DNA of 64,000 nt from Oscillibacter sp. (lineage in GTDB: Bacteria > Bacillota > Clostridia > Oscillospirales > Oscillospiraceae): NCBI RefSeq assembly GCF_028693505.1, contig NZ_JAQUVF010000001.1, forward strand, positions 87,037 through 151,036, given 5' to 3'. The translations under genes and the position numbers were made by a program. Shown in pieces: positions 34,155 through 43,046 of this stretch (positions within the stretch are counted from its first letter, which is position 1; the number at the start of each line of letters is the position of its first letter). Below the pieces are notes generated by a model. The model did no database searches, was not told where the DNA came from, and saw only the letters and a list, made by a program, of their open reading frames with translations.

Positions 34155-34375
34155 GGCCTGTCCGGCTCCTTTCTGCTTAGAAAATCCTGCGGGGAGGGCG
34201 GAGCGGTGGGAGAAGGCAAACGGGGGCCGACGCAGATACCGTTCCTGTTTGTAGCGTCTTTGTGTACGGTTGATTTGCTGATGCCGAATTTTTGCGCGGC
34301 GGCGCGGACCGTGGTCCGGTTCTCTATGATGTAAAGAGCCAGGCGCTCGGCCCGCTCTTCCATGTTTTCTTTCAA
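34151..34375 (-). CDS. spoIIID: SpoIIID, N-terminal segment with element-derived tail
   Basis: Codons 1-40 (34375-34256) are the N-terminal half of SpoIIID with its helix-turn-helix: TTVRAAAQKFGISKSTVHKD against TVRVIAKEFGVSKSTVHKD in Bacillus as I remember it. After VHKD the frame enters element sequence and gives an unrelated 34-residue tail to the stop at 34151. The TTG at 34375 gives exactly the Bacillus-like spacing (eight residues to the ER) and has GGGGAG 9 bases upstream; a GTG at 34378 is an alternative. In this form the protein lacks the C-terminal basic region needed for DNA binding in SpoIIID. It becomes whole if joined to 25317-25177. Confidence 0.9.
   Translation of the reverse strand: MKENMEERAERLALYIIENRTTVRAAAQKFGISKSTVHKDATNRNGICVGPRLPSPTAPPSPQDFLSRKEPDRP
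34240..34269. other. Right attachment site of the spoIIID element
   Basis: The element-side arm CGTTCCTGTTTGTAGCGTC (34240-34258) is a 16/19 inverted match to the left arm. Core TTGTGTACGG is at 34260-34269, followed by spoIIID coding sequence. In the excised circle the arms would flank a 10-base spacer, giving a 48-bp attP of typical serine-integrase size. Confidence 0.8.
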
Positions 34376-34405
34376 CACACAACACTCCCCGCCTCTTGTT
34401 GCTCC

Positions 34406-34434
34406 ATCCTATGCAAACCGCGGCGGGGATATGA
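34406..34434 (-). promoter_or_regulatory. Sigma-E-type mother-cell promoter of spoIIID
   Basis: Minus strand TCATATC (34434-34428), 14 bases, CATAGGAT (34413-34406). The Bacillus sigma-E consensus is roughly KMATATT, 13-15 bases, CATACANT, so the match is 6 of 8 in the -10 and good in the -35. It lies about 30 bases before the TTG start. No other promoter is evident between here and the recombinase. The opposite direction of this 242-base gap holds the upstream region of the nitroreductase gene (TATGAT at 34555-34560 is a possible -10). Confidence 0.6.
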
Positions 34435-34617
34435 GCGGAGATGGCGGTTTCCTTGCGCAAAGCAAACGGATTGCTCCGGGGCGCGGCGGAGGGCCTCTTT
34501 TTATAATATAGGAACTGCGGCGCAGAAAATGATGGAGGTTTTCCAAAAACGTGCTATGATAAAATTGTGAGATCAAAAAACTGTGGGCATCGCAGACGAG
34601 GAAAGGAAGCGTATTAC

Positions 34618-35139
34618 ATGAATGAAACCGAAAAAGTCCTGCGCAGCCGGCGCAGCATCCGTCAATACAGACCGGAGCAGCTGGACGAGGCCGTGTTGAA
34701 CGCCATTTTGGAAGCGGGCACCTGGGCGCCCAGCGGCATGGGCCTTCAGTCCGCTGTGATGGTGGCCGTGCAGGACCGTGAAACCCTTCAAACCATGGCC
34801 CGCCTGAACGCGGAGATCATGGGAAAGCCGGACGCGGACCCCTTTTACGGCGCACCCACCGTTGTGGTGGTTTTGGCGGACAGCGACAAGCCCAACTGGA
34901 TGAAGGACGGCACGCTGGTCATGGGAAATCTGATGACCGCCGCCGCGTCCCTCGGCGTTGGCTCCTGCTGGGTCAACCGGGCGACGGAGCTGTTCGACCG
35001 GCCGGAGGGCAAGGCCCTTTTGGAAAAATGGGGGCTGCCCCAGACGCTGCGGGGCGTTGGAAACTGCATCCTCGGCTATGCCGACGGGCTAGTCCCCCTG
35101 CCAAAACCCCGGAAGTCGGGCTATATTGTTCGTGTGTAA
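34618..35139 (+). CDS. Nitroreductase-family protein
   Basis: 173 residues. FMN-binding nitroreductase fold: RSRRSIRQYRPEQLDEAVLN at residues 9-28, AGTWAPSGMGLQS (FMN loop, about 34-46), and MTAAASLGVGSCWVNRA near 105-121. Such enzymes reduce nitro compounds, quinones or flavins with NAD(P)H. The physiological substrate is unknown. GGAAAGGAAG precedes the ATG. It is followed 15 bases later by mtnA, so the two are probably co-transcribed. Confidence 0.88.
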   Translation: MNETEKVLRSRRSIRQYRPEQLDEAVLNAILEAGTWAPSGMGLQSAVMVAVQDRETLQTMARLNAEIMGKPDADPFYGAPTVVVVLADSDKPNWMKDGTLVMGNLMTAAASLGVGSCWVNRATELFDRPEGKALLEKWGLPQTLRGVGNCILGYADGLVPLPKPRKSGYIVRV

Positions 35140-35154
35140 GCGGAGGAGAAAGCA

Positions 35155-36234
35155 GTGAAGGATTCCATTCGGCAGGTGACCCACGTAGAAAATATCCGCT
35201 ATGACAAGGCGGCGGAAGCCCTCTATATCATCGACCAGACCCTTTTGCCGGGAGAGGAACGGGAGATCCGTCTCGCAACGCTCCCGGAAATGGTGGAGGC
35301 CATCCGCAAGCTGCGCATCCGGGGCGCTCCGGCCATCGGCATCTGCGCGGCGTACTGTATGTATGTGCTGGCGCGGTCCATTGAGACTCGGGACATGGCG
35401 GAATTCCTGTCCGGGCTGCACGAATATGGGGAGAGGCTGGGCGCTTCCCGCCCCACGGCGGTGAATCTGGGCTGGGCCATCGGGGAGATGCTGCAAACCG
35501 CTCGGGCCTGCCCGGCGGCGGCGCGGGACGCGCTTTTGGAAAGCCTCTACCGCCGGGCGGTGGAAATTCACGAGGACGACATTGCCAAATGCACCGCCAT
35601 TTCGGAGTATGGATTGAGCCTTTTAAAAGCGGGCGACGGCGTGCTGACCCACTGCAACGCGGGACCGCTGGCCACCTCCCGGTACGGCACCGGGCAGGGT
35701 CCCCTTCTGCTGGCGGCGGAACGGGGCATCGCCATCCGCGTGTTTGCGGACGAGACCCGCCCGCTGCTGCAAGGCGCCCGCCTCACCAGCTATGAGCTGC
35801 AGCGCGCCGGGGTGGACGTCACCCTGATTTGCGACAACATGGCCTCTATGGTGATGAAAAACGGATGGGTGCAGGCGTGCTTTGTCGGCTGCGACCGGGT
35901 GGCCGCCAACGGCGATGTCGCCAACAAGATTGGGACCTCCGGCGTGGCGATTCTGGCAAAGCACTACGGAATTCCCTTTTACGTGCTGGGCCCCACCTCC
36001 ACCATTGACATGCGCTGCCCCGACGGGGACCATATCCCCATCGAGCTGCGCGAGGGCGGGGAAATCCGGGAGCTGTGGTACGAAAAGCCCATGGCGCTGC
36101 CGGACGTCAAGTGCTACAACCCCGCCTTTGACGTCACGGACCACAGCCTGATCGCCGGGATCGTCACCGAAAAAGGCATCTGCCGCCCGCCCTATGCGAA
36201 GAGTCTGGCGGCGCTTTTCGACAACGAAAAGTAA
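35155..36234 (+). CDS. mtnA: S-methyl-5-thioribose-1-phosphate isomerase
   Basis: 359 residues, eIF2B-alpha/MtnA fold. Seen: [14 protein letters not shown] (about residue 54), catalytic Cys in [17 protein letters not shown] (about 164), catalytic Asp in [19 protein letters not shown] (about 244). It isomerises methylthioribose-1-phosphate (or the 5-deoxyribose analogue) to the ribulose form in salvage of methylthioadenosine/5'-deoxyadenosine. GTG start with GGAGGAG upstream. The next gene is a purine nucleoside phosphorylase that could supply its substrate. Confidence 0.93.
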   Translation: MKDSIRQVTHVENIRYDKAAEALYIIDQTLLPGEEREIRLATLPEMVEAIRKLRIRGAPAIGICAAYCMYVLARSIETRDMAEFLSGLHEYGERLGASRPTAVNLGWAIGEMLQTARACPAAARDALLESLYRRAVEIHEDDIAKCTAISEYGLSLLKAGDGVLTHCNAGPLATSRYGTGQGPLLLAAERGIAIRVFADETRPLLQGARLTSYELQRAGVDVTLICDNMASMVMKNGWVQACFVGCDRVAANGDVANKIGTSGVAILAKHYGIPFYVLGPTSTIDMRCPDGDHIPIELREGGEIRELWYEKPMALPDVKCYNPAFDVTDHSLIAGIVTEKGICRPPYAKSLAALFDNEK

Positions 36235-36267
36235 TATTTACAATAAAAATAACAGGGAGGAATCGAA

Positions 36268-37002
36268 ATGGCAGTCAAAGAATCCCCCTCCGCCTGCATT
36301 GCGGCGGAGCAGGAGCACATTGCAAAGGTGGTCCTGATGCCCGGCGATCCCCTGCGGGCGAAGTTTGTTGCCGAGCACTATCTGGAAAATCCCGTCTGCT
36401 TCAACACGGTGCGCAACATGCTGGGGTATACCGGCACGTATCAGGGCAAACAGATTTCCGTCATGGGCCACGGAATGGGCGTGCCCTCTATCGGGCTGTA
36501 TACCTACGAGCTGTATCAGTTCTACGGGGTGGAGTCCATTTTGCGCATCGGGTCCGCCGGCGGCGTGGGCGAGGGCGTTCATGTTCGGGATGTGGTCATC
36601 GCCATGGGCGCTTCCACCAACTCCCGCTTCGCGGACCAGTACCGCTTCCCCGGCCAGCTGTGCGCCACCGCCTCGTGGCCCCTCCTCAAGGACGCGGTGG
36701 ACGCGGCGGAAAAGCTGGGCGTCCGGGCGGACGTGGGGCAGGTATTTACGGCGGACCAGTTTTACAACGACAACCCCGAAGCCGGGGAGATGTACCGAAA
36801 GTTTGGGATTCTGGCGTTGGAGATGGAGACGGCGGGCCTTTACTGGACGGCCCAGCGTCTGGGCAAGAAGGCCCTGTCCATTCTGACAATTTCAGACCAT
36901 ATTTTTACGGGGGAATCCCTTTCCTCCAAGGAACGGCAGGATTCCTTCCACGAGATGATGGAGATTGCGCTGGAGACGGCGTGGAAATCCGTGGAGGCGT
37001 GA
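36268..37002 (+). CDS. deoD: Purine nucleoside phosphorylase
   Basis: 244 residues, trimeric/hexameric PNP family. Seen: LMPGDPLRAKFVAE (phosphate-binding, about 22-35), VMGHGMGVPSIGLYTYEL, RIGSAGGVGEGVHVRDVV (about 92-109), ALEMETAGLYW (purine/ribose site, about 178) and SDHIFTGE. It cleaves purine nucleosides with phosphate. Its place after mtnA suggests it may also release the sugar phosphate used by MtnA, although classical methylthioadenosine phosphorylase is a different family. GGGAGG precedes the ATG. Confidence 0.94.
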   Translation: MAVKESPSACIAAEQEHIAKVVLMPGDPLRAKFVAEHYLENPVCFNTVRNMLGYTGTYQGKQISVMGHGMGVPSIGLYTYELYQFYGVESILRIGSAGGVGEGVHVRDVVIAMGASTNSRFADQYRFPGQLCATASWPLLKDAVDAAEKLGVRADVGQVFTADQFYNDNPEAGEMYRKFGILALEMETAGLYWTAQRLGKKALSILTISDHIFTGESLSSKERQDSFHEMMEIALETAWKSVEA

Positions 37003-37005
37003 GAG

Positions 37006-37272
37006 ATGGCGCTTTTCGGAAAACGGGAAGTTGTCTTTGAGACCGCGGGAGATCGGGAGCGGTGGAAGCGGGCCCGCGGGCTTTTGCAAACGGCGGGCAT
37101 CGAGATCATGGAATCCGGGTCCCGGGAGGGGGAAATGCCCCTTTGCAGCTGCGGCGCGAAAATCGACCGCCGGAATTACGGACCCGGCGGCTGGATCGAC
37201 CGGCGGGTGTACTACATTGCGGTCCGTCCGGAGGACGTGAAGGCCGCCGCGCAGGCGCTGCGGGAGGTCTGA
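37006..37272 (+). CDS. Hypothetical 88-residue protein
   Basis: Starts 3 bases after deoD, with GGAGG 9 bases before the ATG. A basic N-terminal half (LFGKREVVFE, RERWKRARGLLQTAGIEIM) is followed by CSCG and a DRRVYYIAVRPEDVKAAAQA segment that resembles small signal-transducing-type beta-alpha-beta proteins (DUF2007-like). The family assignment is tentative. Probably translated with deoD; no function assigned. Confidence 0.6.
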   Translation: MALFGKREVVFETAGDRERWKRARGLLQTAGIEIMESGSREGEMPLCSCGAKIDRRNYGPGGWIDRRVYYIAVRPEDVKAAAQALREV

Positions 37273-37288
37273 GCAAAAAAATGGGGCG

Positions 37289-37342
37289 ATGGTGACATTA
37301 TCACGGAGAATCCGACTGCACGTGCTAGAATGGTGACATAAT
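37289..37342 (+). repeat. Paired 13-bp direct repeats before trxA
   Basis: ATGGTGACATTAT at 37289-37301 and ATGGTGACATAAT at 37330-37342 match at 12 of 13 bases, start-to-start 41 bp apart (about four helical turns), in the 115-base gap before the thioredoxin gene. They may be operator half-sites of an unknown regulator. Confidence 0.4.
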
Positions 37343-37387
37343 AAAAGAAAAAAGCGAAAAGAAATCGCTTTGCAGGAGGAATTCAAC

Positions 37388-37711
37388 ATGATTGATACCA
37401 TTACAAAAGAGAACTTTGAACAGGTGGTTGAAAAGGCCGAAAGACCCGTTTTGCTGGAGCTGTGGGCGCCTTGGTGCGTGTATTGCCGCCGCCTTGCCCC
37501 GGCGCTGGACCGGGTCAGCGAAAAACGGAGCGATTCCCTGTCCGTGGGGAAAATCAACATCGACGAGGAGCCGGACCTTGCCCGCAAGCTGGACGCGGAG
37601 GTCATCCCCACGCTGTATGTCTATCAAAACGGCAGCCACGGGGAAAAGCTGGTGGCCCCGGCCTCTCAGGCGCAGCTGGAAGCGTGGATCGAAGAGCAGC
37701 TTGGAAAGTGA
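37388..37711 (+). CDS. trxA: Thioredoxin
   Basis: 107 residues, thioredoxin fold with active site WAPWCVYCRRL (Cys-Val-Tyr-Cys, residues about 29-32; the common thioredoxin motif is CGPC). The cis-proline is in EVIPTLYVYQNG. CVYC shifts the redox behaviour toward atypical thioredoxins of anaerobes. AGGAGG precedes the ATG at 37388. It forms an operon with an SDR and thioredoxin reductase. Confidence 0.92.
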   Translation: MIDTITKENFEQVVEKAERPVLLELWAPWCVYCRRLAPALDRVSEKRSDSLSVGKINIDEEPDLARKLDAEVIPTLYVYQNGSHGEKLVAPASQAQLEAWIEEQLGK

Positions 37712-37721
37712 GGACGGTCCG

Positions 37722-38471
37722 ATGAGACTTGAAAATAAAGTGTCCATCATCACGGGCGCTTCCCGTGGAATCGGCTTTTCCGTTGCCAGAGCGTTTTTGG
37801 CGGAGGGCGCGAAGCTCGCCCTTTGCGGAAGCCGTCAGGAGTCGGCGGAAGGGGCCGCCGCGCAGCTGAGGGCGGAATTTCCGGACCGGGAAATCCTGCC
37901 CATCGGCGCGGACGTCTCCGACACGGAGGCAGTGGGAAGGATGGTGGAAACCGTCCTGCATCGGTGGGGCCGGATCGACGTTCTGGTCAACAACGCCGGG
38001 GTGACTGCCGCAAAATCCATCTTTGAGATGGAGGACGAGGACTTTGACTCTGTTATCCGCATTAACTTGGTGGGCCCCTTCCGGTGCATCCGGGCGGTGG
38101 CGGGCGTCATGAAGGCGCAGGGCGGCGGAAGCATCGTGAATACCAGCTCCATGGTGGGCACCTACGGCGGCAGGATGCAGACGGCCTATTCCGCCTCCAA
38201 ATTCGGCATCAACGGCTTGACGAAATCCTGCGCCAAGGAGCTGGGGGCTTACGGCATCCGCGTGAACGCGGTGGCCCCCGGCGTTGTGGCGACGGACATG
38301 ATGAAGGCTTCCGTCAATGAGCAGATGCTGGAGGGACTCAACCGTGCAACGCCGCTGGGGCGGGGCGCGGAACCATCTGAGCTTGCCGGGGCGTATGTGT
38401 ATCTTGCGTCTGACGAGGCCAGCTTTACCACCGGCGCCATCCTTCCGGTGGACGGCGGCATTGTGCTGTGA
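37722..38471 (+). CDS. Short-chain dehydrogenase/reductase (FabG-like)
   Basis: 249 residues. TGASRGIG NADP-binding motif at residues 11-18, NNAG at about 90, Ser-Tyr-Lys triad in NTSSMVGTYGG and YSASKFGINGL. PG-type C-terminal substrate loop. The protein resembles 3-oxoacyl-ACP reductase or sugar-alcohol dehydrogenases; the substrate cannot be named. Lies between trxA and trxB in one operon (10 and 8 base gaps), an odd position that may reflect NADPH-linked redox function. Confidence 0.85.
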   Translation: MRLENKVSIITGASRGIGFSVARAFLAEGAKLALCGSRQESAEGAAAQLRAEFPDREILPIGADVSDTEAVGRMVETVLHRWGRIDVLVNNAGVTAAKSIFEMEDEDFDSVIRINLVGPFRCIRAVAGVMKAQGGGSIVNTSSMVGTYGGRMQTAYSASKFGINGLTKSCAKELGAYGIRVNAVAPGVVATDMMKASVNEQMLEGLNRATPLGRGAEPSELAGAYVYLASDEASFTTGAILPVDGGIVL

Positions 38472-38479
38472 GGTCGCGT

Positions 38480-39403
38480 ATGGAAAAGAAGTACGACGTG
38501 CTCATCATCGGGGGCGGCCCGGGGGGCTACTCCGCCGCCCTCTACTGCGCAAGAGCGGGCCTTTCCACCCTGGTGCTGGAGATGCTCAGCGCGGGCGGAC
38601 AGATGGCAACCACCCCGCAGGTGGACAACTACCCGGGCTTTGACGACGGGATTGACGGGTTTGAGCTGGGGGAAAAGATGCTCGCGGGAGCGGAACGCTT
38701 CGGCGCGGAAACCCGCTTTGCGGAGGTCACCAAGCTGGAATGGAAGGGCGCGGAAAAAATCGCCCACACCTCCGACGGCGACTTTTCCGCCAGAACCGTC
38801 ATTCTGGCCATGGGAGCCGGTCCCAAAAAGCTGGGCCTTGCCGAAGAGGAGCTTTTGACCGGCCGAGGCGTTGCCTACTGCGCCGCCTGCGACGGGATGC
38901 AGTACAAGGGCAAAACGGTGGCCGTGGCGGGGGGCGGAAACTCCGCCGTGGCGGACGCCCTCACCCTTTCCAAGCTGTGCAAAAAGGTGTATCTTGTGCA
39001 TCGGCGGGATATGCTGCGGGCGGACAAGGTCTATCTGGATGCCATCAGCGCCGCGGGCAACATCGAAATTGTCTGGAATGCGCGGATCGATGCGTTTTTA
39101 CACCACGAAAAATTTGAGGGACTCTCCATCACGGACACGGTGACAAAAAAGACGTATTCCCTGGCCTGCGACGGCGTTTTTGTGGCGGTGGGCCGCACGC
39201 CCAACACTTGGCTGGTGCGCGGCGCGCTGGAAATGGACGAGCAGGGCTACATTGCCGCCGATGAGACCACCTGCACCAGCGTTGGGGGCGTGTTCGCCGT
39301 GGGAGACATCCGCGCCAAGCCCCTGCGCCAGATCGTCACGGCGGTGGCGGACGGCGCGGTGGCGTCCAAATTTGTGCAGGAGTATCTTCTCAAGGGCGTT
39401 TGA
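38480..39403 (+). CDS. trxB: Thioredoxin reductase
   Basis: 307 residues. FAD-binding GGGPGGYSAALYCARAG (about residues 12-28), active-site pair CAACDG (about 136-141), NADPH-binding GGGNSAVADALTL, and C-terminal GVFAVGDIRAKPLRQIVTA. It recycles the thioredoxin two genes upstream. The ATG at 38480 follows GAGGT; a GTG at 38468 is in frame but overlaps the SDR end. Confidence 0.93.
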   Translation: MEKKYDVLIIGGGPGGYSAALYCARAGLSTLVLEMLSAGGQMATTPQVDNYPGFDDGIDGFELGEKMLAGAERFGAETRFAEVTKLEWKGAEKIAHTSDGDFSARTVILAMGAGPKKLGLAEEELLTGRGVAYCAACDGMQYKGKTVAVAGGGNSAVADALTLSKLCKKVYLVHRRDMLRADKVYLDAISAAGNIEIVWNARIDAFLHHEKFEGLSITDTVTKKTYSLACDGVFVAVGRTPNTWLVRGALEMDEQGYIAADETTCTSVGGVFAVGDIRAKPLRQIVTAVADGAVASKFVQEYLLKGV

Positions 39404-39500
39404 ATTGCCTTCCCCTGGGGCTGCGGTCCAAATGCCGCCGCCGCAGGACTCCTTTGGGCAACATTTACAAATTCTTCATAACTTTTCCGCAATTACCCCC

Positions 39501-39529
39501 TTTACAAATCCGGGGGAGTGTACTATGAT
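39501..39529 (+). promoter_or_regulatory. groESL promoter
   Basis: TTTACA (39501-39506), 17 bases, TATGAT (39524-39529), directly before the CIRCE operator. Confidence 0.85.
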
Positions 39530-39531
39530 AG

Positions 39532-39897
<366 letters not shown>

Positions 39898-39945
39898 ACG
39901 GGTCCGGACTGTATCTCACAAAAACACATCTTCTATTGGAGGTAA

Positions 39946-41577
<1,632 letters not shown>

Positions 41578-41618
41578 GATAGCGGGAAAGCGCACCGAAA
41601 TCCCTGCGTCATAAAGTG

Positions 41619-41654
41619 AAACGAATCCCACGGCTATGCCGGGGGATTCGTTTT
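41619..41654 (+). terminator. Terminator of groESL, bidirectional
   Basis: Stem AAACGAATCCC-A-CGGC, loop TAT, GCCG-G-GGGATTCGTTTT; convergent with the methyltransferase gene. Confidence 0.85.
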
Positions 41655-41659
41655 ACTTT

Positions 41660-42505
41660 TTATTCTTCCAGTAGTTCTTTGAGTCGGCGGATATAGCTGG
41701 GGGCGGAGCCGCAGCAGCCACCCAAATAGGTAATGCCCAGCTCCGCTGCCGGCAGGACGTCCTGGGCGAATTGCTCCGCCGCAACGGTTGCCTGTGTGGC
41801 GTCACCGACGATCTCCGGCATACCGGCATTGGGCTTGAATAGCAGCGGCAGCTCTGTGCGGCGGCGGAATTCCGCCATCACCGGCAAGGCGGCGGCGGGG
41901 CCGAGGGAGCAGTTCAGTCCCACGGCGTCCACGCCCAAAGGCGTCAACCCGTCCAGCATATCCTGCACGGAATTTCCCATCAGGGTGCGCCCGCTTTGCT
42001 CAAAGCTCATGGAGCAAAACACCGGCACGGAATAGTGCTTGGCAGCCCGCGCCGCGATTTTCAGCATCTCAATATCCATAAAGGTTTCGAGGAAGATCAG
42101 GTCCGGCTGCTCTGCCATGCCCGCCCCGATCAACTCTGTGTAAATATCCCGGGCGGTTTGCGCCTCCAGATCGCCGTACGGCTCCAGCAGCACGGGCAGC
42201 GGGCCGATATCCAGCGCGACTCTGGCGCGTCCGGCGGACGCTTCTTTTGCAAGACGCACCCCCGCCTGAATGACCCGGTCGACCCCATAGGGACTGCCGG
42301 CGACGGTATTCCGATTGGCGCTGAACGTGTTGGTCAGCAGGATCTGCGAGCCGGCGTCCAAATACGCCTGATGCACCTGGGTGACCACCTGCGGCGCTTC
42401 CAGATTGTACCGCCACACCGGCACCCGCTCAAGACCGCGCTGCTGCGCTTTTTCCCAGAGAAAGGTCCCTAAGGCCCCATCCAATAAAACGACGGAATGT
42501 TTCAT
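41660..42505 (-). CDS. Homocysteine S-methyltransferase-family protein
   Basis: 281 residues, a single Hcy-binding TIM barrel. DGALGTFLWEKA at residues 9-20, TNTFSANR, and zinc ligands in VGLNCSLGP (about 197) and GGCCGSAP (about 266). It transfers a methyl group to homocysteine from S-methylmethionine, betaine or a corrinoid partner. No B12 domain is present, so the donor is unknown. It has a long structured leader on the 5' side. Confidence 0.88.
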   Translation of the reverse strand: MKHSVVLLDGALGTFLWEKAQQRGLERVPVWRYNLEAPQVVTQVHQAYLDAGSQILLTNTFSANRNTVAGSPYGVDRVIQAGVRLAKEASAGRARVALDIGPLPVLLEPYGDLEAQTARDIYTELIGAGMAEQPDLIFLETFMDIEMLKIAARAAKHYSVPVFCSMSFEQSGRTLMGNSVQDMLDGLTPLGVDAVGLNCSLGPAAALPVMAEFRRRTELPLLFKPNAGMPEIVGDATQATVAAEQFAQDVLPAAELGITYLGGCCGSAPSYIRRLKELLEE

Positions 42506-42675
42506 GCGTCACTCCTTCTGTGCCGAAAGAGTCGGCTCAGCTGTTTGACCGTGGTCCAAGGGGAAAACGGTATGCGCGGCTTTTTCGCCGCCCATACCCA
42601 CCGTGTCGGTTTGGGTAAATCCGCAACTTTCTGGCAGCGGGGAGCGGCGAAGCGCCGCTCTTTTTGTGCAAACGG
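42506..42675 (-). promoter_or_regulatory. Structured leader of the homocysteine methyltransferase gene
   Basis: Minus strand hairpin GGTATG-g-GCGGC, loop GAAAAA, GCCGC-g-CATACC (about 42594-42565), and a second strong hairpin at 42660-42642. The latter reads as a terminator (stem then TTTTT) only on the plus strand. AAGGAG precedes the methyltransferase ATG. I recognise no S-box, SAH or THF riboswitch. Confidence 0.35.
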
Positions 42676-43020
42676 TTATTCCGAAACGATCAGAGCAATC
42701 ATTTCCAAAACCTCGCTGCTCTGGTTTTCAATGCCGTGGACTTCGCCAAAACCGGTGGCGCAGATGTCCCCGGTGTGGACAATGACCTCTTTGCCGTTGT
42801 CGTTGAACACGCCTTCGCCCTTGACGATGTAGTAAAACTCCGTCTCGTGGACGTGGGGATGGTCGCCGATGGAGCAGCCGGGCTGGATGGTGACGTGGGC
42901 GAACATGCGGCCGTGCCCGTACAGTCCGGCCTTGTCCGCGAGGTCCTTCACGTGGACCAGACCCTTGCCGTTTTGGATGCAGAAATCCCTTGCGGGACAG
43001 TTTTCAGAAAGCGTATACAT
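42676..43020 (-). CDS. Cupin-domain protein
   Basis: 114 residues, a single cupin barrel with metal-binding motifs GDHPHVHETEFYYIVKGEG (about 51-69; His-His-Glu) and DICATGFGEVHGIEN (second His). Small cupins of this form act as isomerases, epimerases or regulators of sugar metabolism. It lies 26 bases after an SDR in a catabolic operon, so a sugar or sugar-acid substrate is likely. Which one is not visible. Confidence 0.82.
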   Translation of the reverse strand: MYTLSENCPARDFCIQNGKGLVHVKDLADKAGLYGHGRMFAHVTIQPGCSIGDHPHVHETEFYYIVKGEGVFNDNGKEVIVHTGDICATGFGEVHGIENQSSEVLEMIALIVSE

Positions 43021-43046
43021 CGGTCAAACTCCTTATTTTACGTTCA

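Larger units (their letters stand above)
25318..34267. mobile_element. skin-like intervening element splitting spoIIID (8,950 bp)
   Basis: Lies between the two halves of spoIIID, measured between equivalent codon positions (VHKD). Evidence for precise excision: a shared 10-bp core, a 16/19 inverted repeat formed by the two inner flanks, a large serine recombinase gene next to the N-terminal half, and restoration of an intact SpoIIID on joining. The layout is that of the sigK-interrupting skin elements. Cargo: XRE-cupin regulator, crotonase, 3-hydroxybutyryl-CoA dehydrogenase, thiolase, lipase-like hydrolase, acyltransferase-like protein, DUF6320 protein, recombinase and a 53-residue ORF. No phage structural genes are seen, and base use is not obviously different from the flanks. 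Confidence 0.85.

Noticed and set aside
25177..34375. The two spoIIID halves as a simple pseudogene broken by transposition.
   Set aside because: Both halves are intact up to the same codons, the core is shared, the inner flanks are inverted repeats and a serine recombinase is beside the site; a random insertion or decay would not give this pattern. No IS-type inverted ends or transposase were found.
33993..34460. A 155-codon open frame covering the spoIIID promoter and N-half.
   Set aside because: Its first 100 codons overlap spoIIID-N in another frame and the promoter region and look non-coding. Only the last 53 codons, which have their own ribosome-binding site, are kept.
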